A DNA stretch of 64,000 nt, taken from assembly GCF_004366355.1 (NCBI RefSeq), contig NZ_SODV01000001.1:3596001-3660000 (forward strand), given 5' to 3'. Within the stretch, counting starts at the first letter, position 1, and each line of letters opens with the position of its first letter. The notes under the pieces were generated by a model that was not told the DNA's origin, did not search any database, and saw only the letters and a program-made list of their open reading frames with translations. A program made the position numbers and the translations under genes. The DNA comes from Dinghuibacter silviterrae. GTDB taxonomy: Bacteria > Bacteroidota > Bacteroidia > Chitinophagales > Chitinophagaceae. Below are positions 19,363 through 26,053 of the stretch, one piece after another.

Positions 19363-20341
19363 GTGTAGCGCCGGAAGCATTGTACTTGCTCCTGTATTCC
19401 AGCGGCGACATCCCGGTGACCTTCCGGAACACATCGCGAAAGGCCTTTACATCCGAATAGCCCACGTCATACATCACCTCGTTGATGGTCTTGCGGCTGG
19501 TTTCGAAGGCCTTTTTGGCCGCCTCGATCTTGACCCTTTGGGTGTATTCCAGGGGCGTATTCCCGGTGGCCTTGATAAACCGTCGGTCGAAATTGCGGCG
19601 GCCGATGGCAAACCGGGAAGACAGGTGCTCGATGGAGACGCGCTCGTGCACGTTGTTTTCGATAAGGGCCTGGGCTTCCCGGATCATTTCGTCGCCGTGT
19701 TGTTTTTGCCCTTTGAAGATGATAAAGGCCGACTGGCTGTGGCGGTCCATTTCGATCTGGAAGACCTTGGCGCAATAGATCGCCGTGGGGCGGTCGTATT
19801 TCTTTTCGATCAGGTACAGCAACAGGTTAAGGAAAGAGTACGCGCCACCGTTGGTATAGATCCCGTTTTCGTCCGTGATCAGCCTGTCCGTTTGCAGGTC
19901 GATCCCCGGGAACATGCTCCGGAAGTGCTCCGCGACGCTCCAATGGGTCGAGCAGGTTTTTCCCTCCAGCAAACCCGCGGACGCCAATAGGAAAGTACCG
20001 GTACAAACGCTGGCGATCTCTGCTCCATTTTTGTATTGGCCGGCGATCCAGTCGATCAGCGCCTGGTTACCCTTAACCGCCGTCCGGTAGTTGTGGTTGA
20101 GCGAGGGGATGAGGACAAGGTCGGTCTTTGCGATAGCGGTGATCTGGGTGTGCGGCCGTACGGCAAACAAACCGTCTTCGTATTCCACTTCCTTCGACAT
20201 ACCCGCCACCTCTATCTTAAAAAGGTTTTTCCCTGTCTTTTCCTTCCAAAACAAATTGGCCCTGCTCCATATTTCGTAGGAGCCCGTAATGCTGCTGATG
20301 TTGTTTTGTCCGTCGGGGACGACGATCGTAAGGTGTTTCAT
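19334..20341 (-). CDS. GlxA-type AraC transcription regulator with DJ-1/PfpI-like domain
   Basis: 335 aa. Start 20341 (MKHLTIVVPDGQN) is preferred over an upstream in-frame ATG because an exact -7 box (TACCTTTG, 20364-20357) lies between them, and the strand of a DJ-1/PfpI fold starts here. Residues 1-190 form the GATase1-like domain; the nucleophile-elbow region EIASVCTGTFLLASAGLLEGK retains Cys. The C-terminal ~100 residues are two AraC helix-turn-helix motifs (RRNFDRRFIKATGNTPLEY, TINEVMYDVGYSDVKAFRDVF). It probably controls the divergent SRPBCC copy 2. The 3' end overlaps the DUF6090-like gene by 29 bp. Confidence 0.92.
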   Translation of the reverse strand: MKHLTIVVPDGQNNISSITGSYEIWSRANLFWKEKTGKNLFKIEVAGMSKEVEYEDGLFAVRPHTQITAIAKTDLVLIPSLNHNYRTAVKGNQALIDWIAGQYKNGAEIASVCTGTFLLASAGLLEGKTCSTHWSVAEHFRSMFPGIDLQTDRLITDENGIYTNGGAYSFLNLLLYLIEKKYDRPTAIYCAKVFQIEMDRHSQSAFIIFKGQKQHGDEMIREAQALIENNVHERVSIEHLSSRFAIGRRNFDRRFIKATGNTPLEYTQRVKIEAAKKAFETSRKTINEVMYDVGYSDVKAFRDVFRKVTGMSPLEYRSKYNASGATPTPLPAGRP

Positions 20342-20356
20342 GGCGACCGGTTTTGG

Positions 20357-20444
20357 CAAAGGTAGGTATTCGGGGGCGTCCAAATCCCCCCGTCGGAATG
20401 TCTGCTTTACCCCCCACGGGTCCGCGAAAGGGACAGTAATTTTG
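20357..20444. promoter_or_regulatory. divergent promoter pair between AraC/GlxA regulator and SRPBCC copy 2
   Basis: Two exact TAnnTTTG boxes face away from each other: TACCTTTG on the minus strand (20364-20357) 15 nt before the regulator ATG, and TAATTTTG on the plus strand (20437-20444) 10 nt before the SRPBCC start. No clean palindrome was found between them. The close pairing suggests that the regulator controls both directions. Confidence 0.5.
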
Positions 20445-20454
20445 CCTTCATAAA

Positions 20455-20916
20455 ATGAATAATGCCATGAACTTTACCACATCTATTGTCGTCGATCAAC
20501 GTACGGACGAAACCCTCAGGGCCATCCAAAATATGCGTGGCTGGTGGTCGGAAGAGATCGAAGGCCGTACGGACAAAGTAGGGGACGTGTTCCACTACCA
20601 CTACAAAGACGTCCACCGCTGCACCATGGAGTTGACGGAGCTCGTACCCGGCAAAAGGGTCGTCTGGCTGGTCACGGACAACGACTTTAATTTCGTGGAG
20701 GACAAAAGCGAATGGATCGGAACCCGGGTGATCTTTGATCTGTCCGATGAGGGCGGCAAGACCCTTATCCGCTTTACGCACGAGGGCCTGGTACCGGCTT
20801 ACGAATGCTTCGAGGTTTGCCAGAATGCGTGGACGGGGTATATCAGCAAAAGCCTGCGCGATCTGATCGCCACAGGCAAGGGCGCGCCCAACCCGAAGGA
20901 GCCCGCGTCAGTCTAG
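20455..20916 (+). CDS. SRPBCC (START/AHSA1-like) domain protein, copy 2
   Basis: 153 aa and clearly paralogous to the protein at 18165: both share FTT near the start, WW followed by EIEG, ELVPGKRVVW versus EMIPGRKIVW, and the ending motif FTHxGLVPAxEC. It therefore has the same helix-grip fold predicted to bind a hydrophobic ligand. Either ATG at 20455 or the one at 20467 could be used; the -7 box TAATTTTG ends 10 nt before the first. It is divergent from a GlxA-type regulator and overlaps the convergent dienelactone hydrolase by 9 bp. The pair brackets the DUF6090-like and regulator genes, indicating a local duplication. Confidence 0.88.
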   Translation: MNNAMNFTTSIVVDQRTDETLRAIQNMRGWWSEEIEGRTDKVGDVFHYHYKDVHRCTMELTELVPGKRVVWLVTDNDFNFVEDKSEWIGTRVIFDLSDEGGKTLIRFTHEGLVPAYECFEVCQNAWTGYISKSLRDLIATGKGAPNPKEPASV

Positions 20917-21792
20917 GTACTGATGGAAGAACTCGACGGTCCGCTTCCACGCCAGCTCCGCCGCGGCCTTATCATACCGGGGCGTGGTATCGTTGTGAAA
21001 CCCATGGTTCGCTCCCGGGTAAAAGTAGGCCGTATGCGCGATGTTGTTCGCCTTGAGCGCGCTGTCGTAAGCGGGCCAGCCTTCATTAACACGGGTATCC
21101 AGCTCGCCGTAGTGGAGCTGGAGCGGGGCCTTGATCTGGGAGACGAGGTCCGCCGGGGGCTGGGGGCCGTAAAAAGGTACGGCGGCCGCCAGGTCGGGGA
21201 GCCGGACCGCCATCATGTTGGCAATCCATCCGCCAAAGCAAAAACCCACGACGCCCACCTTGCCGTTGCAGTCCGGCTGGTGCTTCAGGTAGTCGTAGGC
21301 GGCGATAAAATCCTCCAGCATTTCATTCCTGTCGCGTTTGGCCTGTAACTCGCGGCCCTTGTCGTCATCGCCGGGGTAGCCACCCAGGGGCGTCAGCGCG
21401 TCGGGGGCGATGGTCACAAACCCCGCCAGCGCCGCCCGCCGGGCGACGTCTTCGATATAGGGGTTCAACCCCCGGTTTTCGTGGACGACGACGATACCGC
21501 CCAGCTTTTTGCCCGCGTCGACCGGCTTGGACAACAGGGCCTTGATCTGGCCGCCGCCCTTGGGGGAATTGTACATCACGTAGACCGAATGCAGACGGGG
21601 ATCGTCCGCCTTCACCTGGAGGGTGTTTTGGTAGTCCGGCATCAGAAAGCTCATCAGGGTGGGCACGGTGAGGCTCCCCACCGCATACACCGAGAGCTTT
21701 TCCATGAAATCGCGCCGGTTGATCCGGTTGTGCGCGTAATCATCATACAGGTCGAATACTTCCTGTTGAATGTCTTCTTTTTTAAGGGTCAT
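20908..21792 (-). CDS. dienelactone hydrolase family protein
   Basis: 294 aa. An N-terminal segment with INRRDFMEKL followed by a hydrophobic stretch (SVYAVGSLTVPTLMSFLM, residues 34-51) looks like a Tat-type or membrane-anchoring signal, so the enzyme is probably periplasmic. The alpha/beta hydrolase core has the nucleophile Cys185 in VGFCFGGW, as in carboxymethylenebutenolidase, an Asp in GELDTRVNEG and a His in GANHGFHND. The likely reaction is hydrolysis of a lactone or ester; the true substrate is unknown. It starts 19 bp after a minus-strand terminator and so probably has its own promoter. Convergent with SRPBCC copy 2 (9-bp overlap). Confidence 0.92.
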   Translation of the reverse strand: MTLKKEDIQQEVFDLYDDYAHNRINRRDFMEKLSVYAVGSLTVPTLMSFLMPDYQNTLQVKADDPRLHSVYVMYNSPKGGGQIKALLSKPVDAGKKLGGIVVVHENRGLNPYIEDVARRAALAGFVTIAPDALTPLGGYPGDDDKGRELQAKRDRNEMLEDFIAAYDYLKHQPDCNGKVGVVGFCFGGWIANMMAVRLPDLAAAVPFYGPQPPADLVSQIKAPLQLHYGELDTRVNEGWPAYDSALKANNIAHTAYFYPGANHGFHNDTTPRYDKAAAELAWKRTVEFFHQYLD

Positions 21793-21810
21793 AAGGAGGT
21801 GTTTTATGGG

Positions 21811-21844
21811 GGAAAAAAGATGCCCGCGTTTTCGGCGGGCATCT
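21811..21844 (-). terminator. intrinsic terminator for the small secreted gene
   Basis: AGATGCCCGC (21818-21827) and GCGGGCATCT (21835-21844) form a perfect 10-bp stem with a 7-nt loop. Read on the minus strand, the stem is followed by a run of six T (21818-21813). It lies 35 bp beyond the stop of the 105-aa gene and before the dienelactone hydrolase start. Confidence 0.9.
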
Positions 21845-21878
21845 GAAGTGAGTTTATCGCAAGATCGTTCGTTCGGGA

Positions 21879-22196
21879 CTAGTGGGTGTCCTGGTAAAGA
21901 CGGAAATACAGTGCCTTCCTCAGGGAAATGTACGCCTGCTTCAGGTCGGCTTCTGCCTGTGCCTTTTTCCCGCCGAAGTCATCCGGGGCGTCGTGCAGGG
22001 CCTTCATCGAATTTTCGATGTCGTGCATGGCCTTGGCGATGTTCGGGTGCTTGGCTTCTTCGGCGCGCATGAGCTGTCTTTCGTTAGGGGCCGGGGGCCT
22101 GTTCCCAACGATCACGTCGATGTCGATGCGTACCTGGGCAAAGGAGATCACGGATGCCATCATAAGGATGGAGAAGAAAAACAGAACCTTTTTCAT
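21879..22196 (-). CDS. small secreted helical protein of unknown function
   Basis: 105 aa. Signal peptide MKKVLFFFSILMMASVISFA, then a mature part of about 85 residues that is Lys/Ala/Glu-rich and predicted helical (RAEEAKHPNIAKAMHDIENS, QAEADLKQAYISLRKAL). The pattern of a periplasmic two- or three-helix protein is similar in feel to small Bacteroidota envelope proteins, but I do not recognise a family. It is a single-gene unit: it ends in a strong terminator and is separated by 71 bp from the reductase gene upstream of it, whose stop lies in an AT-rich inverted repeat. Confidence 0.75.
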   Translation of the reverse strand: MKKVLFFFSILMMASVISFAQVRIDIDVIVGNRPPAPNERQLMRAEEAKHPNIAKAMHDIENSMKALHDAPDDFGGKKAQAEADLKQAYISLRKALYFRLYQDTH

Positions 22197-22248
22197 TGTG
22201 GATTTTGATTTTAAAGAAAAAAATGGTTTAGGCGGTAAGATAAAGCAT

Positions 22249-22271
22249 TTAAACTATTTGATGTAGTTTAA
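22249..22271. repeat. AT-rich inverted repeat at the end of the reductase gene
   Basis: TTAAACTA (22249-22256) and TAGTTTAA (22264-22271) are perfect 8-bp inverted arms around a 7-nt loop. The stop codon of the minus-strand reductase lies inside the right arm. A T-run follows on the plus strand and an AT-rich stretch on the minus strand. It may be a weak terminator or an operator for the downstream small secreted gene. Confidence 0.45.
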
Positions 22272-23431
22272 TTTTTTGTTACGCCATGCCGGTTATCCAG
22301 GGCATACGCGAGGAGTTTATCGAAGTTCCCGGCGTCGACCGCAGGGGCAGTTGGCTCCCCCGCGCCGGGTACCGCAAACTCCATGGGCGCCGACGTGATG
22401 TAAGGCGTGAAGATAGCCCCCACCGTTTTGTAATACATCGTTTCCAACTCGTTGAGCTCCATCAGGGGCGGTTCTGCCACGTGTTGCATGCCCTCCATAC
22501 CGATGGCGGTTGTCATCGCGGGAATATAGCAGTCGTGTTTGGTTTCGCCCGTATTGACCAGGTGGAAACTATCGGTGCCGGTTGGGTGCAGCGTCAGCCG
22601 GTACATGGCCTTTGCCGCATAATCGGCCGGTACAATGTTCAGACCGCTCTCGGGGTTATAGGCGACCCGGCAGGGCATAAAGGCGGTTTTGTCAAGGTCG
22701 TTTTCCTTGTACATCCGTTCCTTGCACCGGAGGAAAAAAAACATCCACGCATAAAACACATCGAACTTAGAAACCGCCCCGATTTCCTTTTCGATCAGAC
22801 GGCCGCAGATCGTCGAGGGCCTGAAGAAGGTCGCTTTGATGCCATGGCGCCGCGTAAACCGCCGCACCGAAACCTCCGCCTCCAGCTTTGACAGTTCGTA
22901 AGGGTTTCTGAAAGACTGGTCGAAGTTGATATAGTCCGGCTCGATCCTGCCGGTGGTGTCACCGCAGGCATACGCCGAACCTGTATAAATAAAGTGCGCC
23001 ACCCGTATCCGCCGGGCCAGGTCCAGCACCTTGTGCGTCCCGTCCACGTTGACCGACCAAAGCTTCTTTTTCACAGCTTCCGAACTGCGGAAGTCCGTGT
23101 GCGCGGCCACATGGAAAAAGAAGTCCACCCCCTGTTGCTGCAACCACTGTTCGTCCGCGCCGATATAGCTCTCCAGGTCGAAATGGAGACAATGGATGAC
23201 CGCGCCGAGCGCGTCCAAAAGGCCCTTTTGTTCGCCTTTGTCCAGGGACAAATAGTTCATGCCGTCCGTCCCTATGATCTCGAAGATCCGCTGGGCGAGA
23301 CCAGCCCTGCCCAACACAAAGATCTTGATCCGTGTCAGGTCGTCCAGGTGTTGTTTGATGATCTCGAACAGGAGGTTCCGGCCCAAAAGGCCCGTGGCGC
23401 CGGTCAGCATGTAGTGCAGCGTCTTTTTCAT
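22268..23431 (-). CDS. extended short-chain dehydrogenase/reductase (NAD-dependent epimerase or fatty-acyl-reductase-like)
   Basis: 387 aa from the start at 23431 (MKKTLHYMLTGATGLLG); the in-frame upstream ATG at 23491 adds a non-conserved stretch. TGATGLLG is the dinucleotide loop, and NPYELSKLEAE supplies the Tyr-x-x-x-Lys pair (Tyr and Lys of the catalytic triad). FFFHVAAHTDFR and KVLDLARR are typical of extended SDRs of the male-sterility/thioester-reductase-like group. The C-terminal 150 residues would bind the substrate. It is divergent from a Crp/Fnr regulator over a 115-bp gap with a short inverted repeat, so that regulator may control it. The substrate is unknown. Confidence 0.88.
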   Translation of the reverse strand: MKKTLHYMLTGATGLLGRNLLFEIIKQHLDDLTRIKIFVLGRAGLAQRIFEIIGTDGMNYLSLDKGEQKGLLDALGAVIHCLHFDLESYIGADEQWLQQQGVDFFFHVAAHTDFRSSEAVKKKLWSVNVDGTHKVLDLARRIRVAHFIYTGSAYACGDTTGRIEPDYINFDQSFRNPYELSKLEAEVSVRRFTRRHGIKATFFRPSTICGRLIEKEIGAVSKFDVFYAWMFFFLRCKERMYKENDLDKTAFMPCRVAYNPESGLNIVPADYAAKAMYRLTLHPTGTDSFHLVNTGETKHDCYIPAMTTAIGMEGMQHVAEPPLMELNELETMYYKTVGAIFTPYITSAPMEFAVPGAGEPTAPAVDAGNFDKLLAYALDNRHGVTKN

Positions 23432-23448
23432 GGGAATGGATGTTGATG

Positions 23449-23465
23449 TGGCTACAACATAGCCA
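23449..23465. promoter_or_regulatory. short inverted repeat between reductase and Crp/Fnr gene
   Basis: TGGCTA-CAACA-TAGCCA is a perfect 6-bp inverted repeat 18 bp upstream of the reductase start. It is a possible operator for the adjacent Crp/Fnr-type regulator, but the arms are short and chance occurrence is possible. Confidence 0.3.
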
Positions 23466-23546
23466 TAATTTGCATCAGCCTCCGTCGCCACCGCTATACG
23501 ACAGGGATCGTCGGTTTACTACGCTTTTTTTTATTAATTTTCCTAT

Positions 23547-24125
23547 ATGTTCGACGTTTTTGCAAAGCACATGAAAGGTCGCCTGACGACCAACGAACTC
23601 AGGCAATTAGAGGCGCGCGCCACCTTCAAAAAATTGCGCCGCCGGCAGGTGCTGCTCCAGGAAGGGGAGATCGGCCAACACAAAGTATTTGTGACCAAGG
23701 GCCTGTTAAGGGCCTTCTTCTTAGCCGACGACGGCACCGAGCACATCCTTCGTTTTGCCGCCGAAAACACCTGGATTGCCGACCACGAAAGCTACCACAA
23801 AGGCACCCCCGCCAAATACAACATCGACGCGCTGGAAGATTCGGAACTCCTCCTCTGGGCCCGGAAAGACATGCGCGAGCTCATGGACACCATCCCCGCC
23901 CTCCAGGCCTATACCAACAGCCTCATGGCGGGCGTCATGGACCAGCTCGTCCACCGCAACCTCATGAACATCAGCTATACGTCCGAGGCCAAATACGAGG
24001 ATTTCATCAAGACCTACCCCGACATCTTCCAACGGGTGCCCCTGCACATGGTGGCCTCCTTCCTGGGGGTGTCACGGGAGACGCTCACCAGGATCAGGCA
24101 TGCGTCGCCATTGAAACACTCATGA
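23547..24125 (+). CDS. Crp/Fnr-family transcription regulator
   Basis: 192 aa. The N-terminal cyclic-nucleotide-binding-like barrel is recognisable (RRRQVLLQEGEIGQHKVFVTKGLLR, FAAENTWIADHESY) and the C-terminus carries a winged-helix motif (LHMVASFLGVSRETLTRIR). It lacks obvious cNMP-contact residues and belongs to the short Bacteroidota group usually annotated as cyclic-nucleotide-binding regulators, whose ligands are mostly unknown. It is divergent from the reductase gene and its stop overlaps the next gene by 4 bp (ATGA), suggesting translational coupling. Confidence 0.92.
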   Translation: MFDVFAKHMKGRLTTNELRQLEARATFKKLRRRQVLLQEGEIGQHKVFVTKGLLRAFFLADDGTEHILRFAAENTWIADHESYHKGTPAKYNIDALEDSELLLWARKDMRELMDTIPALQAYTNSLMAGVMDQLVHRNLMNISYTSEAKYEDFIKTYPDIFQRVPLHMVASFLGVSRETLTRIRHASPLKHS

Positions 24126-24439
24126 GCGCGCGATGGACCTGGATCCTTCTTGTCGTCCCCTTGCTGACGGGGGCCCGCTTGCAGGTGTCGCCCGCCATCG
24201 CCAGCTATGTCGTTGACCCCTGGACACGTCTTCAGGGATCGCCGAATGTCAATATCCGGAACGGGGTAGGCATCCTGCCCGGCAACAAACTTCTTTTTGC
24301 GATCTCCCGGGAGCCCGTCAATTTTTATGATTTTGCCGCCTTTTTTAAAGCACAAGGGTGCCGGTATGCGCCGGAACAACAATGGGAACAGACCGATGGG
24401 GATTTTGGTGTCATTATAGCGTCGTCCGTTTCAGAATAA
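24122..24439 (+). CDS. small exported protein coupled to the Crp/Fnr gene
   Basis: 105 aa. The start overlaps the regulator stop as ATGA. The N-terminus WTWILLVVPLLTGARLQVSPAIA looks like a signal peptide with cleavage after residues 20-27. The remaining ~80 residues have no recognised motif (VNIRNGVGILPGNKLLFAIS, FYDFAAFFKAQGC). Codon choice resembles the neighbours and the frame is uninterrupted, so it is probably real, but the family is unknown to me. It may be a periplasmic protein made alongside the regulator. Confidence 0.5.
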   Translation: MSARWTWILLVVPLLTGARLQVSPAIASYVVDPWTRLQGSPNVNIRNGVGILPGNKLLFAISREPVNFYDFAAFFKAQGCRYAPEQQWEQTDGDFGVIIASSVSE

Positions 24440-24457
24440 CCTTTTAATATCGATGCC

Positions 24458-25057
24458 ATGGCATGGAATCAATACTACGTATTCGTAAAGAACCCCCGGC
24501 AAACCGACCTGTCGGAAATCCTTCGTGCGCTAGACCTCCAGGAGTACAAGCCCTCCGCCGAAGTGGACTTATACGCCGCGAACAAAGCGAAGACGCTGTT
24601 TGCCGGTTTTTACAACGGGTCCCTGCTTTTTGCACACCCCAAGCTTCCGTATGCCTTTTTTGGCTTGGATACCACCGACACGGAAAGACGTTTTACAACG
24701 ATCTTTCCGGATTCGGACATCGCCGCACTGGTCATCAACGAGTCGGTCAATGGCTTTGGCTATGCCCTGATCACCGGTGGCCGGAAGATACGGGTGAAAG
24801 ACGGCGCCGATGGAGAAATTTACCACGATATGGGAGACCTGTTGCCGGAGGAAAAAGAGGTGCTGTCCGAGGAGATCTATACGAAGGAAGAGCTGGAGGA
24901 TATGAAAAGCGACGGCATGTCGAAAGAGGAAATTCAAAGTCGGGTTCAGTTCGAAGCCAGCTTTCGGGTTCCTAACCGGTTGACCAGGCGCTTCCTGGGA
25001 GAGACGGTCTTGAAGGTCGATGGCGAGAAGGTAAAACTGACTATGTATAGCAAATAA
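24458..25057 (+). CDS. soluble protein of unknown function
   Basis: 199 aa, no signal peptide or membrane segment. Contains MAWNQYYVFVKNPRQTDLSE at the start, a mixed alpha/beta core (LFAGFYNGSLLFAHPKLPY, SVNGFGYALITGGRKIRVK) and an acidic helical stretch (LPEEKEVLSEEIYTKEELED). The layout suggests a cytoplasmic protein with two repeated beta-alpha units, such as SMI1/KNR4-like or DUF-type immunity folds, but this is only a visual impression. It follows the previous gene by 18 bp, so it may belong to the same transcript as the Crp/Fnr regulator. Confidence 0.65.
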   Translation: MAWNQYYVFVKNPRQTDLSEILRALDLQEYKPSAEVDLYAANKAKTLFAGFYNGSLLFAHPKLPYAFFGLDTTDTERRFTTIFPDSDIAALVINESVNGFGYALITGGRKIRVKDGADGEIYHDMGDLLPEEKEVLSEEIYTKEELEDMKSDGMSKEEIQSRVQFEASFRVPNRLTRRFLGETVLKVDGEKVKLTMYSK

Positions 25058-25063
25058 GAAGTG

Positions 25064-25085
25064 TTATTTTGACAGAGCAAAATAA
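25064..25085 (+). promoter_or_regulatory. perfect 8-bp inverted repeat before a small secreted gene
   Basis: TTATTTTG-ACAGAG-CAAAATAA: perfect arms at 25064-25071 and 25078-25085, 7 bp before the start codon at 25093 and 6 bp after the previous stop. It has no T-run after it, so it is more likely an operator or a 5' leader hairpin than a terminator. Confidence 0.45.
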
Positions 25086-25092
25086 CCCTGCT

Positions 25093-25446
25093 ATGAAAAA
25101 GATATACCAAATCGCCTTCCTCGCGGTCGCCGTTCTTTTATTGACTTCCGCGACACCTGCGCACAAACAAATCCTCGTAAACGTTTACGCCGCCAATGGC
25201 ATCAATTGGCCGGGTACGCTGAACATCGTCGGTGGACTGGACGAAGGTTTTCCACCCACGAGCTACACGTATATGGGCCAGATCGCCGCCGGCACGTATA
25301 CGGTGACCCTTTCGATCAGCGGGCCACTCGTCAGCCGCACCTACATGCTCACCGGCGAGCCCACGCAGGTGAGCAGCAGCGGGTCGGTTACGTGGACCAA
25401 TGTGTCTATTACGGGGACGACGGTGGCGAGTGTTTATGTAAATTAG
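25093..25446 (+). CDS. small secreted beta-rich protein
   Basis: 117 aa from the start at 25093, which begins a signal peptide (MKKIYQIAFLAVAVLLLTSA); the upstream ATG at 25069 is inside the inverted repeat and is less likely. The mature part of about 90 residues is Thr/Ser/Gly-rich with alternating strands (MGQIAAGTYTVTLSISGP, GSVTWTNVSITGTTVASVYV), an immunoglobulin-like or jelly-roll-like pattern. Function unknown. It is probably a surface or periplasmic protein. An 8-bp inverted repeat lies immediately upstream. Confidence 0.7.
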   Translation: MKKIYQIAFLAVAVLLLTSATPAHKQILVNVYAANGINWPGTLNIVGGLDEGFPPTSYTYMGQIAAGTYTVTLSISGPLVSRTYMLTGEPTQVSSSGSVTWTNVSITGTTVASVYVN

Positions 25447-25494
25447 GGAGTATCCGGAGATAATTGTTATCTTGGTTGACCATTATCCTCCACT

Positions 25495-26007
25495 ATGCCC
25501 TCTGTTCGCCTGCAGTTGCCTCTCTTTACCTCACGCCCCTTTATCAGGAACCTGTATACCCAGGACATTGACGTGCCGGATTCGATCCCCTGCACGAGGG
25601 AGAGCTTTGAACAAAGTGAAACGTTTGTCCTCGAAGCCATCGACTGGCTGGAGACGACGCCGGTCAGCCAAAAGACGGAGCGGAGGAAGTTGCTGGAAGC
25701 ATATATGACCGCATGGCTGACCCAATCGCCTACGGTCAACATCGATCTGAATGCCAAGATCATGCCCTATAATAAAAAGAACCTGGAATTGGTGATGGTG
25801 TTTATGAGCGGCTGGACCCGGTATGCTTTGCAGCACGACTATACGAGGGACCCGGTGCCGTGTAACCTGGCGGGGTTGAGGAGCGTGATCAAAGTGTACA
25901 ACGCCAATGTAGGGCGCGGCATCAGGAAGGACAAGGCGGTGGAACACCTGGTGGACCTGGAGCGGAAGGGGATGCTGGAGGACTACGTAAGGTTACGCTT
26001 GCAATAG
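25495..26007 (+). CDS. soluble protein of unknown function
   Basis: 170 aa, predicted largely helical, without a signal peptide. Segments AIDWLETTPVSQKTERRKLL, PYNKKNLELVMVFMSGW and VGRGIRKDKAVEHLVDLERK are all in a helical register. I do not recognise the family; similar short orphan proteins are common in Bacteroidota next to surface-protein genes. It has its own upstream spacer of 48 bp containing a TATCTTGG stretch, a poor -7 match. The next gene, a T9SS surface protein, begins 46 bp downstream. Confidence 0.65.
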   Translation: MPSVRLQLPLFTSRPFIRNLYTQDIDVPDSIPCTRESFEQSETFVLEAIDWLETTPVSQKTERRKLLEAYMTAWLTQSPTVNIDLNAKIMPYNKKNLELVMVFMSGWTRYALQHDYTRDPVPCNLAGLRSVIKVYNANVGRGIRKDKAVEHLVDLERKGMLEDYVRLRLQ

Positions 26008-26053
26008 TCTGTCTATATGTATATATTTACCGGGTCCCCCGAAAATTAACCTG

